64,000 nt of DNA from Pseudarthrobacter sp. NamE2 (GCF_005796205.1 NZ_VAHN01000014.1:1-64000); one strand, 5' to 3'. Numbered from the stretch's first letter, positions 10,733 through 19,761 are shown. Numbers and translations: made by a program. Notes: a model not told the origin generated them from the letters alone.

Positions 10733-11217
10733 CCGCGGCGGGGGCCGCCGTCACCCTGTGCTTCCTCCTGCGGGACACCCCGGACGGCACTGAGGTGCTG
10801 CTCGGCCTGAAGCGTACCGGGTTCGGCAGGGGCAAGGTGGTTGGGATCGGCGGGCACGTGGAGCCGGGGGAGAGCCACCGCGAGGCGGTCATCCGGGAAG
10901 TCTTCGAGGAGACAGGGGTGACGGTGCGGCCGGAGGACCTGGCGGACGCCGGCGCGGTCCGGTTCGTTTTCCCGGCGCGCCCGGAATGGAACATGGACAC
11001 CCGCCTCTTCACGGCCAGGCACTGGCTTGGCGAACCGGCGTCCAGCGAGGAAATCATGCCGGAGTGGTTCCACACCAGCAGCCTTCCGGCGGACCGCATG
11101 TGGCAGGACGCCGACCACTGGCTGCCGGTGGTGCTCGAAGGCGGCCGGGTCAACGTGGTGGTCACCATGCACACGGACAACGAATCCGTCGCCTCGTCCG
11201 AAAGCCTCCTGCCCTGA
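10729..11217 (+). CDS. NUDIX hydrolase, MutT/8-oxo-dGTP type
   Basis: 162 residues. A complete NUDIX box reads [23 protein letters not shown] (ends given; the middle carries the Glu ligands). The [18 protein letters not shown] segment and a downstream [13 protein letters not shown] resemble MTH1-like 8-oxo-dGTP pyrophosphatases that cleanse the nucleotide pool, though substrates vary widely. ATG overlaps the xerD stop by four bases (ATGA), so the two are translationally coupled. It is convergent with prpC across a 71-base gap. Confidence 0.85.
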   Translation: MTAAGAAVTLCFLLRDTPDGTEVLLGLKRTGFGRGKVVGIGGHVEPGESHREAVIREVFEETGVTVRPEDLADAGAVRFVFPARPEWNMDTRLFTARHWLGEPASSEEIMPEWFHTSSLPADRMWQDADHWLPVVLEGGRVNVVVTMHTDNESVASSESLLP

Positions 11218-11288
11218 CGTGGCGTAACGCCGACGGCGGACTGCCTGCCAAGGCGGGCAACCCGTCGTCGTGCAGTGAAGGCCAGCGG

Positions 11289-12428
11289 CTACGGCAGGTG
11301 CCGTTCCTCCGCACCCACGTACTCGCTCAGCGGCCGGATCAGCGAATTGGCATCCAGCTGCTCCATGACGTGGGCTGTCCACCCCGTGATCCGGCTGGCC
11401 ACGAACAGCGGGGTGAAGGTGGCCGTATCGAATCCCATGAGGTGGTAGGTGGGTCCGGCAGGGTAGTCCAGGTTGGGCTTGATGCCCTTGGCCTCCTCCA
11501 TCGCGGTTTCCAGGCCCTGGTACAGGCCCAGCAGCTCAGGCCGGCCGTAGTGGGCAATCATCTTGTCCAGCGCCGCCTTCATGGTGGGGACGCGGGAGTC
11601 GCCATGCTTGTAGACCCGGTGGCCGAAGCCCATGACCTTCTTTTTCTGCGCCAGGGCGTTGTCCATCCACGCCCTGGCCCGGGCGGCCGCTTCCTCCAGG
11701 GACTCCTGCGGGCGGATGCCGATCTCGTCGAACGTGTGCATCACGGCTTCGTTGGCACCGCCGTGCAACGGTCCCTTCAGGGCTCCAATCGCTCCGGTGA
11801 CGGCCGAGTGCAGGTCCGAAAGCGTGGACGTGATCACCCGGGCGGTGAACGTGGACGCGTTGAAGGAGTGCTCGGCGTACAGGATCATCGAAACGTTGAA
11901 CGCTTCCACCACCTCCGGGACCTGTTCCTCGCCAAAGGCCATCCACAGGAAGTTGGCCGAGTAGCCAAGGTCCTCGCGGGGCTCCACAACGTCCTGGCTG
12001 CGGCGGCGGCGCTGGTCATAGGCCACGACGGCGGGCATTGCGGAGAACAGATCCACCGCCTTGGCCATATTGGCTTCGCGTGAGGAGTCCTCTGCCAGCG
12101 GATGACGCGCGCCCAGCACGGACGCGGCGGTCCGGCAGACATCCATGGGATGGGCGCTGGTGGGCAGCGCGTCGATTACCTGCTTCACCACCGGGTCCAG
12201 GGCCCGTCCGGCACGTTCCCGCGCGGTGAACTCCGCCAGCTGCTCCCCGGAGGGAAGTTCTCCGTTCCAGAGGAGGTAGGCCACCTGCTCGAAGCTGCAG
12301 CGGGCGGCCAGTTCCTGGACGGGATACCCGCGGTAGAGCAGGGAATTGGTGTCCGGATTGACCTTGGAGACGGAGGTGTAATCCACCACGACGCCGGCGA
12401 GGCCCTTTTTGATGTCCTGTTCAGCCAT
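11289..12428 (-). CDS. prpC: 2-methylcitrate synthase (citrate synthase family)
   Basis: 379 residues, citrate-synthase fold. It condenses propionyl-CoA with oxaloacetate in the methylcitrate cycle. Family motifs are GELPSGEQLAEF near residue 65, NASTFTARVITSTLSD, GPLHGGANEAVM with the first catalytic His, and MGFGHRVYKHGDSR. Assignment as PrpC rather than GltA rests on its short length and its place in the prpD-prpB-prpC run; some activity with acetyl-CoA is likely. AAAGGAG precedes the ATG. Confidence 0.9.
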   Translation of the reverse strand: MAEQDIKKGLAGVVVDYTSVSKVNPDTNSLLYRGYPVQELAARCSFEQVAYLLWNGELPSGEQLAEFTARERAGRALDPVVKQVIDALPTSAHPMDVCRTAASVLGARHPLAEDSSREANMAKAVDLFSAMPAVVAYDQRRRRSQDVVEPREDLGYSANFLWMAFGEEQVPEVVEAFNVSMILYAEHSFNASTFTARVITSTLSDLHSAVTGAIGALKGPLHGGANEAVMHTFDEIGIRPQESLEEAAARARAWMDNALAQKKKVMGFGHRVYKHGDSRVPTMKAALDKMIAHYGRPELLGLYQGLETAMEEAKGIKPNLDYPAGPTYHLMGFDTATFTPLFVASRITGWTAHVMEQLDANSLIRPLSEYVGAEERHLP

Positions 12429-12491
12429 GCTGAAACTCCTTTGTTCCTGTCGCCTGTTGGATGCTGGTCCCAGCCGGCGGGTGGCTCTGGT

Positions 12492-13397
12492 TTAGTGCTT
12501 GCCCGGGACCTGGAAGTTGAAGACTTCCGTGTCGAACCTGTTGTACCCCTCGTAGTCCACGAGGTCGTAGAGACGTGCACGGGTGAGCATGTTGCCCACC
12601 TGTGCTTCCTGCGTTCCGTTTGCCTTGATCGAGTCCAGCGTACGCTCGGCGGCGCCCATGGCACTACGGAGGAGGGTGACGGGATAGATCACCATGTTCA
12701 CGCCCGCGTCCTGGAGCTGTTCCGTGGTGAAGAGGTCGCTTTTGCCGAATTCGGTCATGTTGGCAAGGATGGGCACGTCCACGGCGTCCCGGATGGCCTG
12801 GAACTCCGCCAGGTCCTTCATGGCCTCGGGGAAGATTGCGTCCGCCCCGGCGTCCACGAGGGCTTGGGCACGGTCCTGCGCGGCGGCGAGCCCCTCCACG
12901 GCGCGGATGTCTGTGCGCGCCATGATGAGGAAGTTCCGGTCGCGGCGGGCGTCTGCGGCGGCACGGATGCGTTTGGTGGCGGTGTCCAGGTCCACCACGT
13001 TCTTGCCGTCCAGGTGGCCGCAGCGCTTGGGGTTGAACTGGTCCTCGATATGGCAGCCCGCCAGGCCGGCGTTTTCAAGTTCCTGGACGGTACGGGCCAC
13101 GTTCATTGGTTCGCCGAAGCCGGTGTCGGCGTCAACGATGGCGGGCAGGTCGGTCATCCTCGCGATCTGGCCGGACCTGGTTGCCACCTCGGTGAGGGTG
13201 GTCAGGCCGATGTCGGGCAGGCCGAGGTCGTTGGCCAGGACGGCGCCGGAGATGTAGACGCCCTCAAAACCCTTCTCCTGGATCAGCCGGGCCGAGAGCG
13301 GGTTGAACGCGCCCGGGAACTGCACGATGCGCCCGCCGGCCAGGAGTTCGCGGAACCTGATCCGCTTCTGTTCGGGCGTGGTAGTGGAGTACAGCAT
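12492..13397 (-). CDS. prpB: 2-methylisocitrate lyase
   Basis: 301 residues. Splits 2-methylisocitrate into pyruvate and succinate, the last step of the methylcitrate cycle. The isocitrate-lyase-superfamily signature K124-R-C126-G-H is present, with the Mg-binding DADTGFGEP and the loop NMTEFGKSDLFT typical of PrpB (about 295-300 residues, shorter than AceA). The start codon abuts the prpD stop codon (TAG then ATG with no spacer), which shows tight coupling; prpC follows after 63 bases. Confidence 0.93.
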   Translation of the reverse strand: MLYSTTTPEQKRIRFRELLAGGRIVQFPGAFNPLSARLIQEKGFEGVYISGAVLANDLGLPDIGLTTLTEVATRSGQIARMTDLPAIVDADTGFGEPMNVARTVQELENAGLAGCHIEDQFNPKRCGHLDGKNVVDLDTATKRIRAAADARRDRNFLIMARTDIRAVEGLAAAQDRAQALVDAGADAIFPEAMKDLAEFQAIRDAVDVPILANMTEFGKSDLFTTEQLQDAGVNMVIYPVTLLRSAMGAAERTLDSIKANGTQEAQVGNMLTRARLYDLVDYEGYNRFDTEVFNFQVPGKH

Positions 13398-14918
13398 CTA
13401 GAACAGTCCTTTCGGTGCCGCGTCCAGGTTGATGACGCCGGGAGCGGCGGTGATGTTGAGCTGGTCCAGTTCGCCGGCAGCGAGTTCGGGGAGGCGCTCG
13501 ACGGCGGCGAGGAACCTTTCGATTTCGGTTTCCGCCACGAGCCCCGCGGCGAGCGTGCGGAACTTGTGCACGTACTGCCCGCGGGCGAACGGGCGGGCGC
13601 CGAGCGGGTGGGCGTCCGCAACGGCGATCCCGTCCCTGACGATGGTGCCGTCGGCCAGGGTGATGTCCACGGAGCCGCCGAAGGCTTTTTCGTTGATGTC
13701 CAGGGAGTGGTAGCGGCGGGTCCACTCCGGGTCCTCCTCGGTAGTGACTTTTTGCCACAGTGCCACGGTGTCGGGTCGGGCGGCACGTTCGGGGGTGTAG
13801 GAGTCCACGTGGTGCCAGGACCCGTCCTGCAGGGCAACGGTGAAGATGTACGGAATGGAGTGGTCCAGGGTTTCCCGGGAGGCGGTAGGGGAGTACTTCT
13901 GGGGATCGTTGGCGCCGGAGCCAATGACGTAGTGGGTGTGGTGGCTGGTTCTGATGAGCACTGACCGCACGTTGGCGGGATCAGTGGCTTCGGGGTGTTC
14001 GAGGTGGAGCTTGCGGGCGAGGTCGATCCAGGCCTGGGCCTGGTATTCGGCGGAGTGTTCCTTGGTGTAAGTGTCCAGGATCGCGCGCTTTGCCTCACCG
14101 GGCGCCGGGAGGGGGACCTGGTAGGAGGCGTCGGGGCCGTCCAGCAGCCAGGCAATCACGCCGTCCTCGCCTTCGTAGATGGGCACCGGTGAGGTTTGTC
14201 CGCGCATGGCCCGGTCGGCGGCCTCCACGGCCATCTTTCCGGCGAACGCGGGGGCGTGGGCTTTCCAGGTTGAGATCTCGCCCTTGCGGGACTGGCGGGT
14301 CGCGGTGGTGGTGTGCAGTGCCTGGCCCACGGACTGGAAGATGGTTTCGACGCCGAGTCCCAGCAGGGTGCCGATGCCCGCCGCTGCCGCGGGGCCGAGG
14401 TGGGCCACGTGGTCGATTTTGTGCTTGTGCAGGCAAATGGCCTTGACCAGGTTCACCTGGATCTCATAGCCGGTGGCGATGCCGCGGACCAGGTCCCGTC
14501 CGCTGGCGTCGGTGTGCTGCGCGACAGCCAGGATCGGGGGAATGTTGTCGCCGGGGTGGGAATAGTCTGCGGCGAGGAAGGTGTCGTGGTAGTCCAGCTC
14601 CCTTACCGCCACGCCGTTCGCCCAGGCAGCCCACTCGGGGGACACCCGCTCTTCGATGCCGAACACCCTGGCACCCTTGCCGCCGGCGCTGGGCGCGTGC
14701 GCCAGGGCCTGTGCCCGGGCGGCGACGATCGGTGCCCGGTTCAGCGACGCGATGGCCACCGATGCGTTGTCGATGATCCGGTTGACCACCATGTCGGCCA
14801 CATCGTCTGTGACCTCGACGGGGTCGGCGGCGACCATGGCGATTTTGTGCGCCAGCTGGTCTTCGCGGGCAAGGTTTTCTTCACTCTTGTACACGCGGAC
14901 GTGGTGTTCCTGGACCAT
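13398..14918 (-). CDS. prpD: 2-methylcitrate dehydratase, MmgE/PrpD family
   Basis: 506 residues, full length for the iron-sulfur-independent PrpD family that dehydrates 2-methylcitrate to 2-methyl-cis-aconitate. Characteristic segments are [36 protein letters not shown] and [19 protein letters not shown]. It is the first catabolic gene of the operon, 9 bases downstream of gntR. AAGGAGA sits 4 bases before its ATG. Confidence 0.94.
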   Translation of the reverse strand: MVQEHHVRVYKSEENLAREDQLAHKIAMVAADPVEVTDDVADMVVNRIIDNASVAIASLNRAPIVAARAQALAHAPSAGGKGARVFGIEERVSPEWAAWANGVAVRELDYHDTFLAADYSHPGDNIPPILAVAQHTDASGRDLVRGIATGYEIQVNLVKAICLHKHKIDHVAHLGPAAAAGIGTLLGLGVETIFQSVGQALHTTTATRQSRKGEISTWKAHAPAFAGKMAVEAADRAMRGQTSPVPIYEGEDGVIAWLLDGPDASYQVPLPAPGEAKRAILDTYTKEHSAEYQAQAWIDLARKLHLEHPEATDPANVRSVLIRTSHHTHYVIGSGANDPQKYSPTASRETLDHSIPYIFTVALQDGSWHHVDSYTPERAARPDTVALWQKVTTEEDPEWTRRYHSLDINEKAFGGSVDITLADGTIVRDGIAVADAHPLGARPFARGQYVHKFRTLAAGLVAETEIERFLAAVERLPELAAGELDQLNITAAPGVINLDAAPKGLF

Positions 14919-14927
14919 GGGTCTCCT

Positions 14928-15566
14928 TCAGTTGGTCTGGCAGGTGGCTTTGATGTGGGAAAGGCTGCGGTGCAGGTGGACAATCGTGGCAGCTTCAGCC
15001 AGCCGCGGGTTGCCATCCGCGATGGCACCGGCGATGGCGGCGTGCTCGCCTGCTGCGGCGGTCAGCCGGCCCGGGTTGTCGGCTGCCATCCGGCGGATGC
15101 GGACCAGGTGTACGCGCAGGCCCCGCATTGCCTGCACGAGGTATGAGTTGGCGACGGCTGAATCGATGGCCTCGTCCAGCCGGGCCGCCAGTTCGTAATA
15201 CTTGTGGGTCGCGGGTGCGGGGCCAGCCAGGAGTGCCGGGGCTTCCAGCAGTTCTTCCTGCAACCGGCGGAACACGGCAGCCTCCCCGCGCCTGGCGGCA
15301 AGGAACGCTGCCCTTCCTTCCAGCGTTTCCCGCAGTTCGAAGAGCTCATCGATGTCAGCCAGCGATATGCCGGTGACGACGACACCGCGGCCACCCGCCG
15401 TCGTAAGCCCTTCCGCCGTGAGGCGGCCCAGCGCCTCGCGAAGCGGAGTGCGGGACACCCCGAGGCGTTCGGACTGCTCCACTTCGGCAAGGAGGGAACC
15501 GGGCGGCAGCCGCCATTCGACGATGTCGTCCCGCAGCGCCGCGTAGGCTCGTTCACTGGCACGCAC
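14928..15566 (-). CDS. GntR/FadR-family repressor of the prp operon
   Basis: 212 residues. A winged-helix GntR domain (AYAALRDDIVEWRLPPGSLLAEVEQ, then LGVSRTPLREALGRL) is followed by an all-helical FCD ligand domain. GTG at 15566 is chosen: GAAGGGAG lies just upstream, whereas the longer open frame to 15770 would run through two TGTATACA operator palindromes and into the response-regulator gene. It is the first gene of gntR-prpD-prpB-prpC, so it very likely autoregulates and controls propionate catabolism. The ligand is probably a methylcitrate-cycle intermediate (inference). Confidence 0.87.
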   Translation of the reverse strand: MRASERAYAALRDDIVEWRLPPGSLLAEVEQSERLGVSRTPLREALGRLTAEGLTTAGGRGVVVTGISLADIDELFELRETLEGRAAFLAARRGEAAVFRRLQEELLEAPALLAGPAPATHKYYELAARLDEAIDSAVANSYLVQAMRGLRVHLVRIRRMAADNPGRLTAAAGEHAAIAGAIADGNPRLAEAATIVHLHRSLSHIKATCQTN

Positions 15567-15594
15567 TGCTGCTCCCTTCGGCCGAGACGTTCCC

Positions 15595-15606
15595 AGTGTA
15601 TACACT
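15595..15606. promoter_or_regulatory. GntR operator O1
   Basis: Perfect 12-base palindrome AGTGTATACACT, core TGTATACA at 15597-15604, about 30 bases upstream of the gntR GTG. TGTATACA-type palindromes are typical of FadR-subfamily GntR regulators. Confidence 0.75.
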
Positions 15607-15658
15607 GACGTGTCCAAAAAAGGCATAGCGGCAGGAAACTCAACTCTTTCCCCCGTTG

Positions 15659-15666
15659 TGTATACA
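15659..15666. promoter_or_regulatory. GntR operator O2
   Basis: A second TGTATACA core, exactly 62 bases from the O1 core (close to six helical turns), in the same gntR upstream region just beyond the response-regulator stop. The spacing would place two dimers on one DNA face. Confidence 0.65.
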
Positions 15667-15675
15667 GAGAGTGGG

Positions 15676-16389
15676 TTACCTCCCAGTCCAGCGGTACTCG
15701 TTCTCCGGACGGCCGGGGGTTCCGTACCGCGCAGTGCGGGACACCGTGCCCGCGTCGGCCAGGTACTCAAGGTAGCGGCGGGCGGTCACCCTGGACATGC
15801 CCAGGGCATCCATGACCTCCGTGGCGGATACGGCACCCTGCTCGCGTTTCAGGAAGTCCTGGACGGATTCCAGCGTGGACACGGACAGTCCCTTCGGCAA
15901 CGGCAGCTCCGATGGTGCCCGCAGGCTGGCGAAGGCCTGGTCCACCTCGCTTTGCGAGGCTGCGGACTTGCCGGAGGCGGAGCCCGGACGTGCGAGCTGC
16001 TGCCGGAACTGCCGGTAGCTCTCCAGCTTGTCCGCGAAGGTGGCAAACGTGAACGGCTTGATCAGGTACTGCACCACGCCGATGGCCACCGCGCTGCGCA
16101 CGATTGCCAGTTCCCGGACGGCCGTGATGGCGATGATGTCGGCCAGGATGCCCGCCGACCGCATCCGCCGGGCGATGTCCAGGCCGTGGAGGTCCGGCAG
16201 GTTCATGTCCAGCAGGACAAGTTCCACAGGGTTGCCTGCCGCCGAAAACTCCGTGAGGAGCCGCAGCGCGGACTGGCCGTCAGGCGCGGTACCAGCGAGT
16301 TCGAATCCCGGCAGCCTGCCTACATAGGCTGCATGGGCTGCAGACGCAATGGCCTCATCCTCAACCACCAGGACGCGGATGTTGCTCAC
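15676..16389 (-). CDS. CitB/DcuR-family response regulator
   Basis: 237 residues. The receiver domain has acidic pocket E10-D11, phospho-acceptor D61 (LLDMNLPDLHG) and the conserved Lys in YLIKPF near 115. The C-terminal domain carries a helix-turn-helix (KREQGAVSATEVMDALGMSRVTARRYLEYL) of the CitB/CitT type. Partners in other bacteria sense citrate or C4-dicarboxylates. Its ATG overlaps the kinase stop (ATGA). With dctA divergent and methylcitrate genes downstream, dctA and possibly prp are the likely targets (inference). Confidence 0.92.
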   Translation of the reverse strand: MSNIRVLVVEDEAIASAAHAAYVGRLPGFELAGTAPDGQSALRLLTEFSAAGNPVELVLLDMNLPDLHGLDIARRMRSAGILADIIAITAVRELAIVRSAVAIGVVQYLIKPFTFATFADKLESYRQFRQQLARPGSASGKSAASQSEVDQAFASLRAPSELPLPKGLSVSTLESVQDFLKREQGAVSATEVMDALGMSRVTARRYLEYLADAGTVSRTARYGTPGRPENEYRWTGR

Positions 16390-18020
16390 TGTTGGTGCTC
16401 CTTTCCCGGGGAAACCGCTGCGGGGAGGAACACCTCGAATTTCGCACCGCGCCGTCCGTTAATCGCCAGCGTACCTCCCAGGCGCTGAACTGCCTGCCGG
16501 ACAAGGGCCAGCCCGATGCCGCGTCCTCCCGGCACCGCAGGCTTGGTGCTGTAACCGTGGCGGAAAATGTCATCGGCAGCGGCGGGATCGATGGGTGGCC
16601 CGGAATCGTGGACAGCGATATCGAGGCCTTCCTCGTCCGATTCCACGGTCAGTTCAACACGGCGGGGAGGGGGCCCCTCCGCCGCGGCGTCAATCGCGTT
16701 GTCCAGCAGGTTTCCCAGGATGGTCACCAGGTCCTGGACGGCGATCCCGGCGGCAGTTCCGGCGCCCAGTGCTGCCACGTCCAGCTGCACACCCCGCTCA
16801 TGTGCCTCTGCCACCTTGCCCACAACCAGCGCGCCCAGGACCGGCTCATCCACCGAGCCCACCATGTCGTCCGTCAGCTGTTGGCTCAGGGCAAGGTCCC
16901 TGGTGGCAAAGTCGAGGGCTTCCCGGGTGCGGCCGAGCTCAAGGAGCGAGACCATGGTGTGAAGCCGGTTCGCGTGCTCGTGCGTCTGCGCCCGCAGTGC
17001 GTCGGACAGGGTCCGCATGGTTTCCAGCTCGTTGCCCAGCGCCTCGATCTCCGTCCGGTCCCGCAGCGTGGCCACCGTGCCGTACACCGGTGCCCTGCCG
17101 CGGGCACCGGCGGATTCCGGCCCCTTGGCCGGCCCCTGGTTCACCACCAGGACCCGCGACCCGGTGAGGACGATCTCGTCCTTGGCCGTGCGGCCGGATT
17201 CAAACAGGCGCCGCAGCCCGTCGTCGATCGGCAGGTCCGCCAGGGCAGGGGGACGCAGGGGGTCCCTGCCGTCCGTTGCCGCCAGGCCCAGGAGTTCGGC
17301 AGCCTGGTCGTTGTACATCACCACGCTGCCCTTCGCATCAATCAGGATCAGTCCTTCGCGGACCGAGTGCAGGACCGATTCGTAGTACGCGAACAGCTGA
17401 GCCAGCTGCTCCGGCCCCCATCCCCGGGTGACGCGCCGCAGGTACCGGCCAAGAAGCCACGATGCCCACGATCCGCCCAGCAGCAGGGCGAGCCCGATGC
17501 CCAGCAGGGCGGGCAGGCGGGCAGCGAAAGCCACGTCCACGGTCCCTACCGTCACGCCCGCAGCCACCAGTGCCCTGACCGTCCCTGTTTCGTCCTTGAC
17601 CGGAACGATGGTCCGTGCCGACGGACCAAGAGTCCCGGCAGTGACTTCGGTGAACTCCCCGCCCCTCAACGCGGCCTCGATGGAGCCGATGTAGGGGCGG
17701 CCGACTTCCTCTTCCCGTGGATGCGTCCACCGGGTCCGGTCCGGAGCCATGATGGTGATGAAGTCGACGTCCGCGGTGGCCATGACGTCACGGACGTAGG
17801 GCTGCAGCATGGATGGCGGATCGGCGGAGCCGGCGGCCTCCAGCACCAGCGGGCTCGCGGCAATCGAGTTGGCGATTCCCGCCATCCGGACGCCTGCCTC
17901 GTCGTACGTCCGGTCCCGGGCATCCACGTAGGCGGCTGTGCCCACGATGGCGATCAGCACCACCACGATCAGCAGGTTCGCCACAAAGAGCCGGCGGGCG
18001 ATACTCCAGTGATGGATCAT
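16386..18020 (-). CDS. CitA/DcuS-type sensor histidine kinase
   Basis: 544 residues, inner-membrane sensor. TM1 lies near 9-33 (LFVANLLIVVVLIAIVG), an extracytoplasmic PAS-like sensor at about 35-170, TM2 near 175-195 (LLGIGLALLLGGSWASW), then a cytoplasmic PAS and the kinase core. The H-box QTHEHANRLHTM has H347 as the likely phosphosite, with the Asn typical of this family. The ATPase shows LGNLLDNAIDAA, DSGPPIDP and GGRGIGLAL. ATG 18020 is preceded by GGAGGGGT; the open frame extends to 18158 without a ribosome site. Ligand probably succinate, fumarate, malate or citrate. Confidence 0.92.
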   Translation of the reverse strand: MIHHWSIARRLFVANLLIVVVLIAIVGTAAYVDARDRTYDEAGVRMAGIANSIAASPLVLEAAGSADPPSMLQPYVRDVMATADVDFITIMAPDRTRWTHPREEEVGRPYIGSIEAALRGGEFTEVTAGTLGPSARTIVPVKDETGTVRALVAAGVTVGTVDVAFAARLPALLGIGLALLLGGSWASWLLGRYLRRVTRGWGPEQLAQLFAYYESVLHSVREGLILIDAKGSVVMYNDQAAELLGLAATDGRDPLRPPALADLPIDDGLRRLFESGRTAKDEIVLTGSRVLVVNQGPAKGPESAGARGRAPVYGTVATLRDRTEIEALGNELETMRTLSDALRAQTHEHANRLHTMVSLLELGRTREALDFATRDLALSQQLTDDMVGSVDEPVLGALVVGKVAEAHERGVQLDVAALGAGTAAGIAVQDLVTILGNLLDNAIDAAAEGPPPRRVELTVESDEEGLDIAVHDSGPPIDPAAADDIFRHGYSTKPAVPGGRGIGLALVRQAVQRLGGTLAINGRRGAKFEVFLPAAVSPGKEHQQ

Positions 18021-18082
18021 CTGATACCCCTCCGGCCAGGCGTGACGAAAAAACAGTGCGCCACGACCAATATGAACGCAAC

Positions 18083-18098
18083 GGTGAGCTGGGTCACG
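18083..18098. promoter_or_regulatory. Candidate CRP/GlxR site between the kinase gene and dctA
   Basis: GTGA-N6-TCAC (GTGAGCTGGGTCAC at 18084-18097) is a perfect dyad matching 8 of 10 positions of the TGTGA-N6-TCACA consensus of cAMP-receptor-type regulators. It lies about 95 bases before the dctA ATG in the 170-base divergent region. Confidence 0.45.
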
Positions 18099-18190
18099 GC
18101 CTGCCCAATGATGGATGTCACACCGGAAGGACGTTTGAGCCCAGAGAATGTGCCGCAACGTCTATCAGATTATCCATAAGGAGACACATC

Positions 18191-19537
18191 ATGGCTTCTC
18201 AACGGGGAGAGTCGCTCGACACCGTGAAGTCGCGGCGCAAGGGCATCGACAAGTCGCACTACCTCTACATTGCCGTCATCGCCGCCGTTATCCTCGGCGC
18301 GCTGGTGGGCCTGATGTTCCCTGAGGCGGGCAAGTCACTCAAGCCCCTGGGCGACGGGTTCATCAAGCTGATCAAGATGATGATCGCCCCGGTCATCTTC
18401 TGCACCATCGTCCTGGGTATCGGTTCCATTGCCAAGGCAGCGACAGTGGGCAAGGTGGGCGGCCTCGCGCTGGGCTACTTCGTCCTGATGTCCACGTTTG
18501 CGCTCGCCATCGGCCTGGTGGTGGGCAACCTCATCCACCCCGGTGACGGCCTGAAGCTGGCCCCGTACGACCCCTCCAAGAAGGCGGAAGTTGACAGCAC
18601 TGTTGCCTTCCTCCTCGGGATTATCCCGGGCGACATCCCAGTCCTTCCCACCCTCTTTGCTGCCATCCTCGTTGGGTTCGCCCTGCAGAAGATGGGCCCG
18701 CAGGGGGCTCCCATCCTCAAGGCCATCGGCCACGGCCAGGTCCTCGTCTTCCGTATCCTCATCATGATCATGTGGCTTGCCCCCGTGGGCGCCTTCGGTG
18801 CCATCGCCGCCGTCGTCGGAGCTACCGGCGTCCAGGCCATCGTCAGCATGTTCACCCTGATGGCCGCCTTCTATATCACCTGCGCACTGTTCATCGTGAT
18901 CATCCTCGGCGGACTGCTCAAGGTGGTCACCGGCGTCAACATCTTCAAGCTGATGAAGTACCTGGCCCGCGAGTACCTGCTCATCTTCTCCACCTCCTCC
19001 TCCGAAGCAGCGCTGCCCCGCCTGATCGCGAAGATGGAGCACCTCGGTGTCTCCAAGCCCGTCGTCGGCGTCACCGTCCCCACGGGCTACTCCTTCAACC
19101 TTGACGGCACCGCCATCTACCTGACCATGGCCTCGCTCTTCGTGGCGAACGCCATGGGCACCCCGCTGGACCTTGGCGCCCAGATCTCCCTGCTGATCTT
19201 CATGATCATCGCTTCCAAGGGTGCAGCCGGCGTCACCGGTGCCGGCCTCGCCACCCTCGCTGCCGGCCTGCAGGCCCACAAGCCGGAACTGCTGGGCGGC
19301 GTGGGCATGATCGTCGGCATCGACCGGTTCATGTCCGAAGCCCGCGCCCTGACCAACTTCACCGGCAACGCCGTAGCCACCGTCCTGATCGGCACCTGGG
19401 TCAAGGAGATCGACGGCGGACAGGTGAACCGCGTCCTCTCCGGCGAGACGCCCTTCGATGAGCAGACCATGATCGCCGGCCACGGCGAGGCCGCTCCGGA
19501 GCAGGCGGAAGCCCGACCGGTCCCGGTAAACGCCTAA
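18191..19537 (+). CDS. dctA: C4-dicarboxylate:cation symporter DctA
   Basis: 448 residues, DAACS (glutamate/dicarboxylate) family; imports succinate, fumarate and malate with Na+ or H+. About eight helices are visible, from YLYIAVIAAVILGALVG onward. The family hallmarks are the Ser-rich loop FSTSSSEAALP, TGYSFNLDGTAIY, and GAAGVTGAG followed by IDRFMSEARALTNFTGN. AAGGAG lies 10 bases before ATG 18191; the longer open frame upstream is antisense to the kinase. It is divergent from the two-component pair that probably controls it, and a strong terminator follows. Confidence 0.95.
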   Translation: MASQRGESLDTVKSRRKGIDKSHYLYIAVIAAVILGALVGLMFPEAGKSLKPLGDGFIKLIKMMIAPVIFCTIVLGIGSIAKAATVGKVGGLALGYFVLMSTFALAIGLVVGNLIHPGDGLKLAPYDPSKKAEVDSTVAFLLGIIPGDIPVLPTLFAAILVGFALQKMGPQGAPILKAIGHGQVLVFRILIMIMWLAPVGAFGAIAAVVGATGVQAIVSMFTLMAAFYITCALFIVIILGGLLKVVTGVNIFKLMKYLAREYLLIFSTSSSEAALPRLIAKMEHLGVSKPVVGVTVPTGYSFNLDGTAIYLTMASLFVANAMGTPLDLGAQISLLIFMIIASKGAAGVTGAGLATLAAGLQAHKPELLGGVGMIVGIDRFMSEARALTNFTGNAVATVLIGTWVKEIDGGQVNRVLSGETPFDEQTMIAGHGEAAPEQAEARPVPVNA

Positions 19538-19553
19538 CGGCCAAGTCCGCCAG

Positions 19554-19590
19554 AACCGCCCCCGCAGCGCTGCTGCGGGGGCGGTTTTTG
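19554..19590 (+). terminator. Rho-independent terminator of dctA
   Basis: A 15-base stem AACCGCCCCCGCAGC / GCTGCGGGGGCGGTT with a GCT loop is followed by TTT, 17 bases after the dctA stop. Confidence 0.9.
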
Positions 19591-19612
19591 TCCGTCCGAT
19601 CGAGCAACCTTC

Positions 19613-19630
19613 GACCTCTAGTAGAGGGTC
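19613..19630. promoter_or_regulatory. MerR-type operator-like dyad upstream of parA
   Basis: GACCTCTAGTAGAGGGTC: the arms GACCTCT and AGAGG(G)TC pair with one bulge. CCTCTAGTAGAGG dyads between -35 and -10 are common at MerR-family promoters. A -35-like TTCGAC (19611-19616) overlaps it, but I see no good -10 at the expected 19-base spacing, so it could be a remnant. Confidence 0.3.
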
Positions 19631-19761
19631 AGGCTCAACATCCGCTTAAAGTCAAGTTCCGTCGATTACCGTGTCGGCCCCTGTAGCCTTGGGGGAAGAA
19701 TTATCGGCGCTGGTCTTCCCAGCGGCAGGCAATAACCGTCATCGAAAGTGTGGACAGATAC

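Noticed and set aside
12102..13964. 620-codon plus-strand open frame across prpC, prpB and prpD
   Set aside because: Antisense shadow; its translation is low-complexity Gly/Val/His-rich without any family motif, while three complete enzymes lie on the other strand.
15567..15770. Longer N-terminus of the GntR regulator
   Set aside because: The extra 68 codons would encode the operator palindromes and part of the response-regulator gene; GTG 15566 has a good ribosome site and begins right at the DNA-binding domain.
16299..16312. GTTCGAATCCCGGC resembling a tRNA T-loop
   Set aside because: It lies inside the response-regulator coding sequence and no acceptor, D or anticodon arms can be built around it.
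17813..18190. Longer N-terminus of DctA
   Set aside because: It is antisense to the kinase gene, Arg/Pro-rich, and lacks a ribosome site; ATG 18191 has AAGGAG.
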